Source: Caldisericota bacterium (GTDB taxonomy: Bacteria; CG03; B21-G15). From it: a stretch of 8,072 nt of DNA. A program made the translations under genes and the position numbers. Location: the NCBI GenBank assembly GCA_003650255.1, contig QMOP01000055.1, positions 1 through 8,072 of the forward strand. The letters run 5' to 3'. Below the pieces are notes generated by a model. The model was not told where the DNA came from and searched no databases. It saw only the letters and a program-made list of their open reading frames with translations. Positions 1-6,284 of this stretch are shown here, piece by piece (positions within the stretch are counted from its first letter, which is position 1; every line of letters starts with the position of its first letter).

Positions 1-502
1 ATTTTCTTTTTGTTCTTATTTTAAAAAATCTATCATCAATTTCCTGAAATACTTCTTTTTTAACAGAAATTTTTATTCGCTTATTAGTTGATTTCCTTAT
101 GAAAACAAACGAATAGTTTTTCTCCGATATTTTTAACCTGCTTGTTCCTTGCGGTAAATCAAAAGAGAAATCTCCTCTTTTTTTCACCCGTGTTATAAAT
201 TCAAAAGTATCTTCACTGCCGTCTGTGGGCAGAGAACTTATTATTTTAAAGTCCTTCCTATTCGGAATTTCTTTTCCCCAGAGTTTTGATATAGCAAGTT
301 TCATTGCTCTGAAAGAAACAACCACACATGGACAAATATCTCCATGATATTTCCCCACATCCTCTATTGATAATTCAAGAAGATGCCCTTTGTCATAAAT
401 TAAGATGGGAGATAATACCCTTTCTTTGGTTGATGTTGTCTCCGTGGCAAACACACCTACCAAACACAATAGACCCACTACTGCCATAAACATTTTTTTC
501 AT
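1..502 (-). CDS. Exported FmdE-like domain protein (3' end outside window)
   Basis: The frame is open for 167 codons from an ATG at 502 to the left edge, so the C-terminus is missing. An AGGAGG-type ribosome binding site (GGAGG at 507-511) lies 4 bases before the ATG. Residues 1-19 form a signal peptide (MKKMF, then a hydrophobic core, then VFA), so the product is probably periplasmic. Residues 50-110 resemble the FmdE family (named for the molybdenum formylmethanofuran dehydrogenase operon): HGDICPC at 53-59, followed by a helix like SFRAMKLAISKLWGKEI and then a TDGSEDTFEFIT segment. Family members usually read HGHxCPG, so the second His is Asp here and the Gly is Cys, giving a CPC pair. In the family this region is thought to bind metal. 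It starts 24 bases after the preceding TonB receptor gene and is probably the next gene of that operon. The function is unknown; a metal-binding or metal-delivery role in the periplasm is inference. Confidence 0.72.
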   Translation of the reverse strand, partial: MKKMFMAVVGLLCLVGVFATETTSTKERVLSPILIYDKGHLLELSIEDVGKYHGDICPCVVVSFRAMKLAISKLWGKEIPNRKDFKIISSLPTDGSEDTFEFITRVKKRGDFSFDLPQGTSRLKISEKNYSFVFIRKSTNKRIKISVKKEVFQEIDDRFFKIRTKRK

Positions 503-526
503 TTCCCCTCCTATTTTTTACAATCC

Positions 527-2656
527 TCAAAAATTAACTACAAGTTTTACATCAACCCTTCTTCCCGGTGTATATGTATTCCAGCTCTCAGCCCATTTTT
601 CGTTAAATATATCTTCAACTGAAACAGAAACTGAAAAATCATCAGATAATTTTCGCAAAACACTGGCATTCCACCCGATGTAACTGTCAAGTTTATCCGT
701 ATTTTCAAGGTCATCGTAACGCTCGCTCTCATAATGCCCCGTTAATTTGAATGTGCAAATTTTTGGATTGTTGTATATTAAACTCAGGCTGATATTGTTT
801 TTCGGTTGACCCGGAAGTTCATTCCCCTCATAATCTTCCGGTTTATAAGGACCGCTCAATTTATCCGCGCTTATCTTTCTCAAGATGGTGTTCATATATG
901 TGTAGTTAGCCGATGCAGAAATAAATGAGGATAAATTAAAACCTATCGTAAACTCAATGCCACTTATTTTCACTTCATCTATATTCTGCCATTTGTAATA
1001 CTTTACACCACTTTGTTCCTTTTCAAAAAGAATATCCATCCAGTCAGTAACATTGTTATAAAAACCCATTAATCCGATTTTTACCCTATTTGAAAATCTG
1101 CTTTCTATTCCTGCTTCATAACTAATCATTGTCTCAGGTTTTATTTCAGGATTACCTATTCTCATCTTTCCCGGCGGGCATTCGTGTGTTCCGAACAAAG
1201 CGTATAAATATGGAATATCGCAAGCCTGACCTACTGAACCGCGAAGAACTGTTGAATCTGTCAGGCGATAAACCAAACCGATTTTGAGATTAAACAAACT
1301 ATCCGATATAGACGGATACTTTTCATTTTCAGATGGGTCAGCTGAATTTGTAAAAGAACCATCAGATGTCTTATACCAATCACTTCGACCGCTTATGTTA
1401 ATACTGAATTTTCCTGTATCAATCTCATCCTGTAAAAATAAAGAAAAACGCAACTGTTTTCCTTTCGCAATAGTAATTTTAGATTTTGTCTGCCACTCAT
1501 TTTTGTTTTCCATTTTACCCTGTCTGTAATCCACTCCACCTGTAAACAAATGATTGCCGCCCAGAGAACAACTCAAAGTCAAATTGCCACCCATATCCTG
1601 GACAGGAATTTTGTTTAATACATCTATTGCATCATAGCCCCAATATTTTGCCGATGGTTTGGGCTTTTTATCAAAAGTTGTGTTAAACTGTTCGTCAAGA
1701 TAATAAGCGTTAGCGGAAATTTTAAGCTTTTCTCCTTTATTTAAATAGCCAAGTATAAATCTGTCCCTATCAAATTCCTTATTGAAATATTTTCTGCCCA
1801 TGCAAATATCATCATTCCACTTTGAATACTCTGCGCTCAATCTTGAATTTTCAGAAATCATGTAATTTATGGAAAATAAAACGTTATAAGCATCACGCTT
1901 GTTATTTTCAGCATATTTCCTGAAATTCTCCATAATTTTGTTAACTATATTTTCTGCCTGAGCCTGTGTTTTTCCTTTTTTGAGCATTGCCTCTATTTTT
2001 GCCTCTCTTATGGCATCATAATTCCAGCTGTCATAACCGTCACTTTCAAAAATATGAGTGTGTAGCGTGAAATTCAATTTTTCTGTTAAAAAGGAAGAAA
2101 AATCAATATCTCCAATGCTTGTACTATTGCTTCCTCTTGAGGCGCTGATATTCGCTTCTGTTTTCTTTTCTGGTTTTTTTGTGATAATATTGATGACACC
2201 ACCCATAGCGCTTGAACCGTAGAGAGAGGAATTCGCACCTCTCACTATTTCTATCCGCTCTACTCTTTCAAGAGGTAGTTCCGCAAACTTTGTCCCTCCG
2301 CAGACATATCTGTTAACAGGCACTCCATCTTTCATCACCAATGTTGCTCTCGGATGAGGAAGACCCCTCAGACGAACCCAGGTTCTGGCTGATGTAGAAC
2401 CCTGAGGCTTTGTAACAATAATTCCAGCATATTCTTTCAAAAGATCATCTATGTATTTAGCAGATGATTTTTCAATATCTTCTCTTGTAATCACCGTTAC
2501 ACTCGCTGCAACTTCGCTTAATCTCCTTTCTGTTTTTGTTGCCGTTACGGTAACCTCCTCAAGTTCCAGTGCTTCCTCCTGCGCACTTACCCCTTTTAAC
2601 ATTGAAAGAAGTATCATCCCAATCAACACAACTCCAAAACTTTTCTTGATCATCAT
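527..2656 (-). CDS. TonB-dependent outer-membrane receptor (first paralogue, 709 aa)
   Basis: This is a complete receptor of about the usual length. Residues 1-25 are a signal peptide ending GVSA before Gln26. A TonB-box-like segment, EEVTVTATKTERRL, spans 33-46. The plug domain covers about 45-163 and carries the classic LERVERIEIVRGANSSLYGSSAMGGVINIITKKP signature in its second half. The rest is a 22-strand-type beta-barrel ending in Phe709. A Lys/Glu-rich stretch at about 217-255 looks helical and probably forms a loop insert. AGGAGG at 2665-2670 lies 8 bases from the first of two adjacent ATG codons and supports the start at 2656. The 79-base gap upstream (2657-2735) shows no clear terminator or promoter, so co-transcription with the NifX-like gene is likely. 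The gene is a distant paralogue of the receptor at 3466-5631; their signal-peptide and TonB-box DNA is still strikingly alike. The ligand cannot be read from the sequence; the context points to a metal or metal chelate. Confidence 0.93.
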   Translation of the reverse strand: MMIKKSFGVVLIGMILLSMLKGVSAQEEALELEEVTVTATKTERRLSEVAASVTVITREDIEKSSAKYIDDLLKEYAGIIVTKPQGSTSARTWVRLRGLPHPRATLVMKDGVPVNRYVCGGTKFAELPLERVERIEIVRGANSSLYGSSAMGGVINIITKKPEKKTEANISASRGSNSTSIGDIDFSSFLTEKLNFTLHTHIFESDGYDSWNYDAIREAKIEAMLKKGKTQAQAENIVNKIMENFRKYAENNKRDAYNVLFSINYMISENSRLSAEYSKWNDDICMGRKYFNKEFDRDRFILGYLNKGEKLKISANAYYLDEQFNTTFDKKPKPSAKYWGYDAIDVLNKIPVQDMGGNLTLSCSLGGNHLFTGGVDYRQGKMENKNEWQTKSKITIAKGKQLRFSLFLQDEIDTGKFSINISGRSDWYKTSDGSFTNSADPSENEKYPSISDSLFNLKIGLVYRLTDSTVLRGSVGQACDIPYLYALFGTHECPPGKMRIGNPEIKPETMISYEAGIESRFSNRVKIGLMGFYNNVTDWMDILFEKEQSGVKYYKWQNIDEVKISGIEFTIGFNLSSFISASANYTYMNTILRKISADKLSGPYKPEDYEGNELPGQPKNNISLSLIYNNPKICTFKLTGHYESERYDDLENTDKLDSYIGWNASVLRKLSDDFSVSVSVEDIFNEKWAESWNTYTPGRRVDVKLVVNF

Positions 2657-2735
2657 TTTTCTTGCCTCCTTTTCAAAATCTCCGGTTGTCTGGTGAGTAT
2701 TCTTAATTTCTAATTGCTCCGCTTATGCAGTTACT

Positions 2736-3137
2736 CTAACAAACCCGATCTTTTTGATGTTCTAATTTCCCTTCAATATAAAGAGAAACTGCTTCATCAA
2801 TTGTCTTTACATCTGTTGCAATTACTTTAAGGCCGAAACTTGTCATATCCTCATAAGCACCAAAACCTATTCTTCCAGCAATGAGAACTTCACAGTCCTT
2901 AATTATTTCATACATCTGTTTGTGTCTTTCTGATGCCTGAGGACCAATTCCATGATGACCTTTTTCATCAGTTAAAGGATGCTCTTCCTCTGAAGCAAAC
3001 TCCTTATGCCCCGGTTTTTCTCTTTCTTCTTTTCCTGTTACTTTTCCATCTTCAACATTCACCACAATGAAATAAGGGGCACCACCAAGATGCTCACTCA
3101 CATTCACTTTGTCTTCACTCACCACTGCAATTTTCAT
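2736..3137 (-). CDS. NifX/NifB-type dinitrogenase iron-molybdenum cofactor domain protein
   Basis: This 133-residue protein matches the small single-domain DiNase_FeMo-Co family. It opens with MKIAVVSEDK, then VSEHLGGAPYFIVV at 13-26. It ends with the conserved pattern IIKDCEVLIAGRIGFGAYEDM (about 78-98), a T-D-V/DEAVSLYIEGKL tail, and a short QKDRVC end. A His/Glu-rich loop (about 39-72, with His44, 53, 61, 62 and 72) interrupts the fold and could bind metal. In nitrogen fixers such domains carry Fe-Mo cofactor or its NifB precursor, but many stand-alone copies occur in non-fixing anaerobes with unknown roles. No nif gene is visible here. GGAGG at 3143-3147, 5 bases before the ATG, fixes the start. 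The gene begins 16 bases after the HPr-like gene, which argues for one transcript. A cytoplasmic metal or metal-cluster binding role is inference. Confidence 0.85.
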   Translation of the reverse strand: MKIAVVSEDKVNVSEHLGGAPYFIVVNVEDGKVTGKEEREKPGHKEFASEEEHPLTDEKGHHGIGPQASERHKQMYEIIKDCEVLIAGRIGFGAYEDMTSFGLKVIATDVKTIDEAVSLYIEGKLEHQKDRVC

Positions 3138-3153
3138 TTTAACCTCCTTTCTA

Positions 3154-3432
3154 TTACAGCGTTATTTTGTTCATCGTTTCAGAATCTGCAAAAAATTTCT
3201 GAAGAGCATCTAAAACCTTATCCTCATCTTCTCCATCGGCAAACAGATTAACTCTGTCACCCCTGCCAATTCCAAGAGATAACAGCTCTATCACACTGCG
3301 GCTATCAGCAACTTTATCATCTTTTTGCAACCACACCCTTGACCTGAACTTTGAAACAATATTTACAATTCTTACACAGGCAAGCATATTCAAGCCATTG
3401 TTAAATTTCACTTCAACTCTCTTCATGCACAT
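3154..3432 (-). CDS. HPr-fold protein lacking the phosphocarrier histidine
   Basis: The 92-residue product aligns along its whole length with HPr, the phosphocarrier of the sugar phosphotransferase system. Matches include the first strand RVEVKF, the helix after it, and the second-helix region SRSVIELLSLGIGRGDRVNLFADG (about 44-67). The active-site segment, normally GLHARPA, reads GLNMLAC: Asn15 replaces His15, and Arg17 and Pro18 are also lost. Enzyme I could therefore not phosphorylate it in the usual way. Ser46, the HPr-kinase target in Gram-positive HPr, is present at the same distance. This recalls Crh of Bacillus, which has Gln15 and Ser46, but no HPr kinase is seen here. A GGAGGTGA site at 3439-3446 favours the ATG at 3432 over the one at 3426. 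The gene sits between a TonB receptor (33 bases) and a NifX-like gene (16 bases), so its role is probably not sugar transport. The fold is clear; the function is unknown. Confidence 0.82.
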   Translation of the reverse strand: MCMKRVEVKFNNGLNMLACVRIVNIVSKFRSRVWLQKDDKVADSRSVIELLSLGIGRGDRVNLFADGEDEDKVLDALQKFFADSETMNKITL

Positions 3433-3438
3433 TTCCCG

Positions 3439-3446
3439 TCACCTCC
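3439..3446 (-). promoter_or_regulatory. Strong ribosome binding site of the HPr-like gene
   Basis: GGAGGTGA lies 6 bases upstream of the ATG at 3432 and 12 bases upstream of the second ATG at 3426. The spacing favours the upstream start, giving a protein that begins MCMKRV. Confidence 0.7.
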
Positions 3447-3465
3447 AAAATCACTTCTCTTTTGA

Positions 3466-5631
3466 CTAAAACTTTACCTCCATTCCGCCGTATATAATTC
3501 TTCCATAATAAGGAGCCCACATAAAAGCAGCATCACCCGGTCTTTTGTCCTCCTGAATATAGTCAAACAGGTTCTTTGCACCAACAAACAACTTAACCCC
3601 TTCCCGTATCTCTCTTACTACCTTTACATTGCAGACCACAAAAGGTTCTGTATGCTTAATCTCTTCTTCTCCTTCAACTTCAGAATAGTCAATATACATC
3701 CTACCTGTGTAATTAAAGTCCCAGATAAAATTCCAGTTTCTAGGGCTATAAGATAGTTTCAATCCTCCTGTTATTTCAGGAACCCTTGAGATGTAGATGC
3801 TATCATCATAATATTTACCACCTGCAAACTCCTTCCAATCTTCTCTTTTATCCTTATACCTGGCATCTGTATAGGTAAAATTCATATCTATACCAAGGTC
3901 TTTAAATATAGCCAACCTCAGTCCAAGTTCTACCCCTTGAGTATATGCATCTCCTAAATTCTGCCATACATAATCATACCCCTTTTGAGCAATCTCTTCA
4001 GTTGCATCTGCAAAATCAATCTTCTTTTTAAGATTTGTCCTGAAGAGATTTAAACTCAAATAATGATCCCCATAGAAATGGTCAATACCCAAATTAAAAC
4101 TTACTGATTTCTCCGGTTCAAGGTCTGCTGGTTTATAAACCCTTGGTGAACCTGAACAGAGATGCAAATCTTCACTGAAACCGTATGGGACCCTAAATCC
4201 TGTTCCGATACTTGTCCTCAAAACTAAAGATGGACTGACTTCATATTTTACCGCAAACCTTGGATTAAAAGCCTCCTCATCATATTTAAGAGAGACAGGT
4301 TTTTTGGCATACATGGTATCACCACTTCCTCTAAAAGAATCCTCAGAACTGTGTTTGTCATATCTTACTCCTAAAACAAGTTCCAGTTTATCGGTTAATT
4401 TAAATTCATCCTGAAGATAAATCCCATAATCATGAGCATGCTTTTCGCTGGATGATTTGTAGGGAGTTGAAGATTCCATTTCCACATACATACCCTCCTC
4501 TTCCAGTTTATTATAAGAATATTGAATCCCTGTAAGCAGGGTATGTTTTCCTAAAGGGTGTTTATAACTTAAATCCAGAACAACAAGATTTTCATCAGCA
4601 AGATATGGTCTTAAGATATTGGAGGGTGGATATTCACCATTATGGGTTGCCAGATAATCACCTACAAAAGTATCATTTGTGGCATTTCTATTATGTGTGC
4701 AATAAGCAAGATTTATTGCAATACTATTTCCTTCATAAAATTCTTTCTCATAACCAACAGTTACTTCATATCTTGTTGTGGTAATGTTTTCAGTTGCCTC
4801 TGAAAAAGGATTCTCCATATCCAGTCCCTCTTTTACTCCTGGTTTTGCTCCTCCTTTTCTCAGCTCATTTATGGTTCTTCCGGTAAAGGTCAATTTATCA
4901 TCTCCTGTTAAATCGTAGAAATTTATCCTTGCTCCAAGAGATGTATTATCAGCCCTTACCCTGTCTGAATAAGGGACTCCTTCTTCATCTATCTGTGCTC
5001 TTTCCTCATCATCAACAAATATCTCATCCTGTGTATGTTTCTGAGCAACAACCATCACATCCATATCCTCCACCCTTCTTGAAGCACTGATTGTGTATCT
5101 GTTTGTCTTATATTCTCCAAAACTTGCCGATACCTTAATTTCAGGTTCTTTCTCCGGTCTTCTGGTGATAATATTTATCACACCGGAGATTGCAGAAGAT
5201 CCATAAAGTGCAGAACCAGCGCCTTTTACAATCTCTATTCTTTCAATATTTGCTGTGGGTATCTGATCCAGTCCATAAACACCTGCCAGGCCGCTGTATA
5301 TGGGCTGTCCATCAATCAGAACCTGAACATGACCGGCAGCCATCCCATGAATTCTCACAATTGAGAAATTACAGTAGGAACACTGATATTCAACCCTTAC
5401 TCCGGGAATTCCTTCCAGTGCCTCATAAAGAGATGCCGCACCTTTTTCCTCAATCTCTTCTCTTGTGATAATTTCTGTCCTGACAGGAACATCTTTTAAT
5501 CTCCTTTCTGTCTTTGTCCCGGTAATTACCACCTCCTCAAGTTTCAGAAGTTCTTCCTCTGCCTTTACAATCCGGGGCATTGAGAAAATCATCACACAAA
5601 TCAACACAATTCCAAAACTCCTCTTCAACAT
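3466..5631 (-). CDS. TonB-dependent outer-membrane receptor with CxxC plug motif (second paralogue, 721 aa)
   Basis: This is a complete receptor. The signal peptide spans 1-24 and ends IVKA before Glu25. A TonB-box-like EEVVITGTKTERRL spans 32-45. The plug domain covers about 46-158, with VRIHGMAAGHVQVLIDGQP, a GLAGVYGLDQIP segment, and IERIEIVKGAGSALYGSSAISGVINIITRRP. The beta-barrel ends with YGGMEVKF and a terminal Phe. Cys84 and Cys87 (QCSYCNFS) form a CxxC pair just before the VRIHG strand. From memory, a similar CxxCN segment occurs in one Bacteroidetes-like subfamily of receptors whose plug also reads LIDGQP/GVYGLEQIP. GGAGG at 5636-5640, 4 bases before the ATG, supports the start. The gene is first in the downstream part of the cluster and follows a gap with promoter and dyad signals, so metal control by the neighbouring DtxR-type protein is likely. 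The substrate is unknown. Confidence 0.94.
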   Translation of the reverse strand: MLKRSFGIVLICVMIFSMPRIVKAEEELLKLEEVVITGTKTERRLKDVPVRTEIITREEIEEKGAASLYEALEGIPGVRVEYQCSYCNFSIVRIHGMAAGHVQVLIDGQPIYSGLAGVYGLDQIPTANIERIEIVKGAGSALYGSSAISGVINIITRRPEKEPEIKVSASFGEYKTNRYTISASRRVEDMDVMVVAQKHTQDEIFVDDEERAQIDEEGVPYSDRVRADNTSLGARINFYDLTGDDKLTFTGRTINELRKGGAKPGVKEGLDMENPFSEATENITTTRYEVTVGYEKEFYEGNSIAINLAYCTHNRNATNDTFVGDYLATHNGEYPPSNILRPYLADENLVVLDLSYKHPLGKHTLLTGIQYSYNKLEEEGMYVEMESSTPYKSSSEKHAHDYGIYLQDEFKLTDKLELVLGVRYDKHSSEDSFRGSGDTMYAKKPVSLKYDEEAFNPRFAVKYEVSPSLVLRTSIGTGFRVPYGFSEDLHLCSGSPRVYKPADLEPEKSVSFNLGIDHFYGDHYLSLNLFRTNLKKKIDFADATEEIAQKGYDYVWQNLGDAYTQGVELGLRLAIFKDLGIDMNFTYTDARYKDKREDWKEFAGGKYYDDSIYISRVPEITGGLKLSYSPRNWNFIWDFNYTGRMYIDYSEVEGEEEIKHTEPFVVCNVKVVREIREGVKLFVGAKNLFDYIQEDKRPGDAAFMWAPYYGRIIYGGMEVKF

Positions 5632-5651
5632 CTTACCTCCTTTTTACATTT

Positions 5652-5681
5652 GTTTTACTCATAAAACTATGTTTGTTTTAT
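5652..5681. promoter_or_regulatory. Triple GTTTTA/TAAAAC half-sites in front of the TonB receptor operon
   Basis: Within the 73-base gap between the regulator gene and the receptor gene, ATAAAAC (5661-5667) and GTTTTAT (5675-5681) form a perfect 7+7 inverted repeat around 7 bases. A further GTTTTA at 5652-5657 makes a second dyad with TAAAAC at 5662-5667 around 4 bases. The sites cover and follow the candidate -10 of the receptor promoter, where a repressor would act. The region is AT-rich, so chance cannot be excluded. Confidence 0.4.
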
Positions 5682-5693
5682 CTAACTTTTCAA
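5666..5693 (-). promoter_or_regulatory. Candidate promoter of the TonB receptor operon
   Basis: Read on the minus strand, TTGAAA (5693-5688) and CATAGT (5671-5666) are separated by 16 bases, about 35 bases before the start codon. The boxes match the sigma-70 consensus at 5 of 6 and 4 of 6 positions. The spacer contains TTAGATAAAACAAA (5685-5672), which agrees at 11 of 14 bases with the operator-like site in front of the DtxR-type gene when that site is read on the plus strand. Confidence 0.4.
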
Positions 5694-5704
5694 ACAAAAA
5701 AATT

Positions 5705-6217
5705 TTATTTACCTCCCAGAACATCTTTTTTCAGTTTCCTTATTTTACATCTGGGGCGTCTTCCAGTTTTAAAGAAATAGTCAAAACTTCTGAGCCAGTC
5801 AGGTCTGGTATGTTCAGGGCATGTCTCCACAAACTCTATAAATTTTGTAATCTTCTCAAGGGTCTGAGGGCTGACAGAGTGTTCCATTCCACAGGCATCT
5901 TTTTCCGCCACCTCAGGATCAATATTCAAAATCTCACTTAAGAATCTGAAGAGAATATTATGCCTTTTCCGAACCTTCAAAGCCAATCTTTCTCCTTCTG
6001 GTGTGAGTTTCACATAACCATATCTTTCATGAATAACAAGTCCTTCCTTAGAAAGCATATTCAGGGCAGAAGTAACACTTGAGGTTTTCACCTTCATTAA
6101 ACGACTTATATCCTTAACTCTGGCAACACCGTTCTTTTTCTCAAGAATAAATATTACTTCCAGATAATCTTCCTTATTTGAACTCAATTTTTTTTCCTCT
6201 TCCATCTTCATCACCAT
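5705..6217 (-). CDS. DtxR/MntR-family metal-dependent transcriptional regulator
   Basis: This 170-residue protein has the two-domain form without the SH3-like third domain. The winged helix-turn-helix covers about 14-80: EDYLEVIFILEKK, ARVKDISRLMKVKTSSVTSALNMLSKEGL, then the wing YGYVKLTPEGE. The metal-binding and dimerisation domain follows, with KRHNILFRFL and DACGMEHSVSP. The probable metal ligands are Asp17, Glu20, His86, Cys109, Glu112 and His113. The Asp/Glu pair at 17/20 is MntR-like, while Cys109 sits where DtxR/IdeR has Cys102. The residues expected for the second DtxR site (Glu four after His86, and the His four before Cys109) are Phe90 and Glu105, so that site looks degenerate. The C-terminus carries CPEHTRPDWLRSFDYF, seen in many mid-length members. 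The ATG at 6217 has no ribosome binding site; the in-frame ATG at 6205 is preceded by GGTGAT and may be the true start (166 residues). It probably represses the receptor operon and itself when metal is bound. Fe versus Mn specificity is open. Confidence 0.92.
   Translation of the reverse strand: MVMKMEEEKKLSSNKEDYLEVIFILEKKNGVARVKDISRLMKVKTSSVTSALNMLSKEGLVIHERYGYVKLTPEGERLALKVRKRHNILFRFLSEILNIDPEVAEKDACGMEHSVSPQTLEKITKFIEFVETCPEHTRPDWLRSFDYFFKTGRRPRCKIRKLKKDVLGGK
6210..6215 (-). promoter_or_regulatory. Possible ribosome binding site for a shorter DtxR-type start
   Basis: GGTGAT, complementary to the 3' end of 16S rRNA, lies 4 bases before the ATG at 6205 and inside the first codons of the longer reading. 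The longer start at 6217 has only an AT-rich leader, so 6205 is a real alternative. Confidence 0.4.
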
Positions 6218-6220
6218 TTT

Positions 6221-6234
6221 ACTAAAATTTTAGT
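6221..6234. repeat. Perfect 14-base palindrome in the leader of the DtxR-type gene
   Basis: ACTAAAATTTTAGT is perfectly self-complementary and ends 3 bases before the ATG at 6217. Its core TAAAATTTTA recurs at 6286-6295, 63 bases away. It could be a second regulator site or a leader hairpin. In AT-rich DNA the core is not rare. Confidence 0.4.
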
Positions 6235-6248
6235 TTCATCTTACTTTT

Positions 6249-6262
6249 TTAGATATACCTAA
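6249..6262. promoter_or_regulatory. Putative DtxR/MntR-type operator
   Basis: On the minus strand this reads TTAGGTATATCTAA, pairing at 6 of 7 positions of the dyad. DtxR-family proteins classically bind TTAGG...CCTAA-type palindromes, and this differs from a perfect TTAGGTATACCTAA by one base. It lies 32-45 bases before the ATG at 6217 and overlaps the likely -10 region, the usual geometry for autorepression. Confidence 0.55.
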
Positions 6263-6284
6263 CAAATCAATTTTAATTTGTCAA
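6256..6284 (-). promoter_or_regulatory. Candidate promoter of the DtxR-type regulator gene
   Basis: A perfect -35 hexamer TTGACA occupies 6284-6279 on the minus strand. At 17 bases' distance the sequence is TAGGTA (6261-6256), a poor -10 match whose bases are shared with the TTAG...CTAA dyad. TATATC a few bases further on matches the consensus better but gives too long a spacer. The -35 box is convincing; the exact -10 is not. Confidence 0.5.

Noticed and set aside
405..683. Plus-strand open frame of 92 codons
   Set aside because: It runs antisense across the end of the receptor gene and the start of the FmdE-like gene, has no ribosome binding site and resembles no protein family.
547..732. 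Short minus-strand frame inside the first receptor gene
   Set aside because: It overlaps the receptor barrel in another frame and has no independent support. The same applies to 7514-7729 inside the membrane protein gene.
2657..2735. Promoter or terminator between the NifX-like and first receptor genes
   Set aside because: No convincing -35/-10 pair, hairpin or TTAG...CTAA dyad was found in these 79 bases, so the genes are treated as one transcript.
2736..3137. Nitrogen-fixation gene nifX
   Set aside because: Only the shared cofactor-binding domain is present and no nif gene is visible. Stand-alone members are common outside nitrogen fixation.
2451..3251. Plus-strand open frames at 2451-2696 and 3006-3251
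   Set aside because: Both are antisense to well-supported genes and show low-complexity Ser/Leu/Phe-rich translations.
3154..3432. Functional PTS phosphocarrier HPr
   Set aside because: The active-site His15 and the neighbouring Arg17 and Pro18 are replaced, and no PTS gene is nearby.
5694..5704. Rho-independent terminator after the regulator gene
   Set aside because: There is a T-run on the minus strand after the stop, but no GC-rich stem precedes it.
5465..5941. Plus-strand open frame of 158 codons, with a second overlapping one at 5580-5780
   Set aside because: It lies antisense to the receptor signal peptide, the regulatory gap and the regulator's C-terminus. The composition is typical of an antisense shadow and the opposite strand has clear homology.
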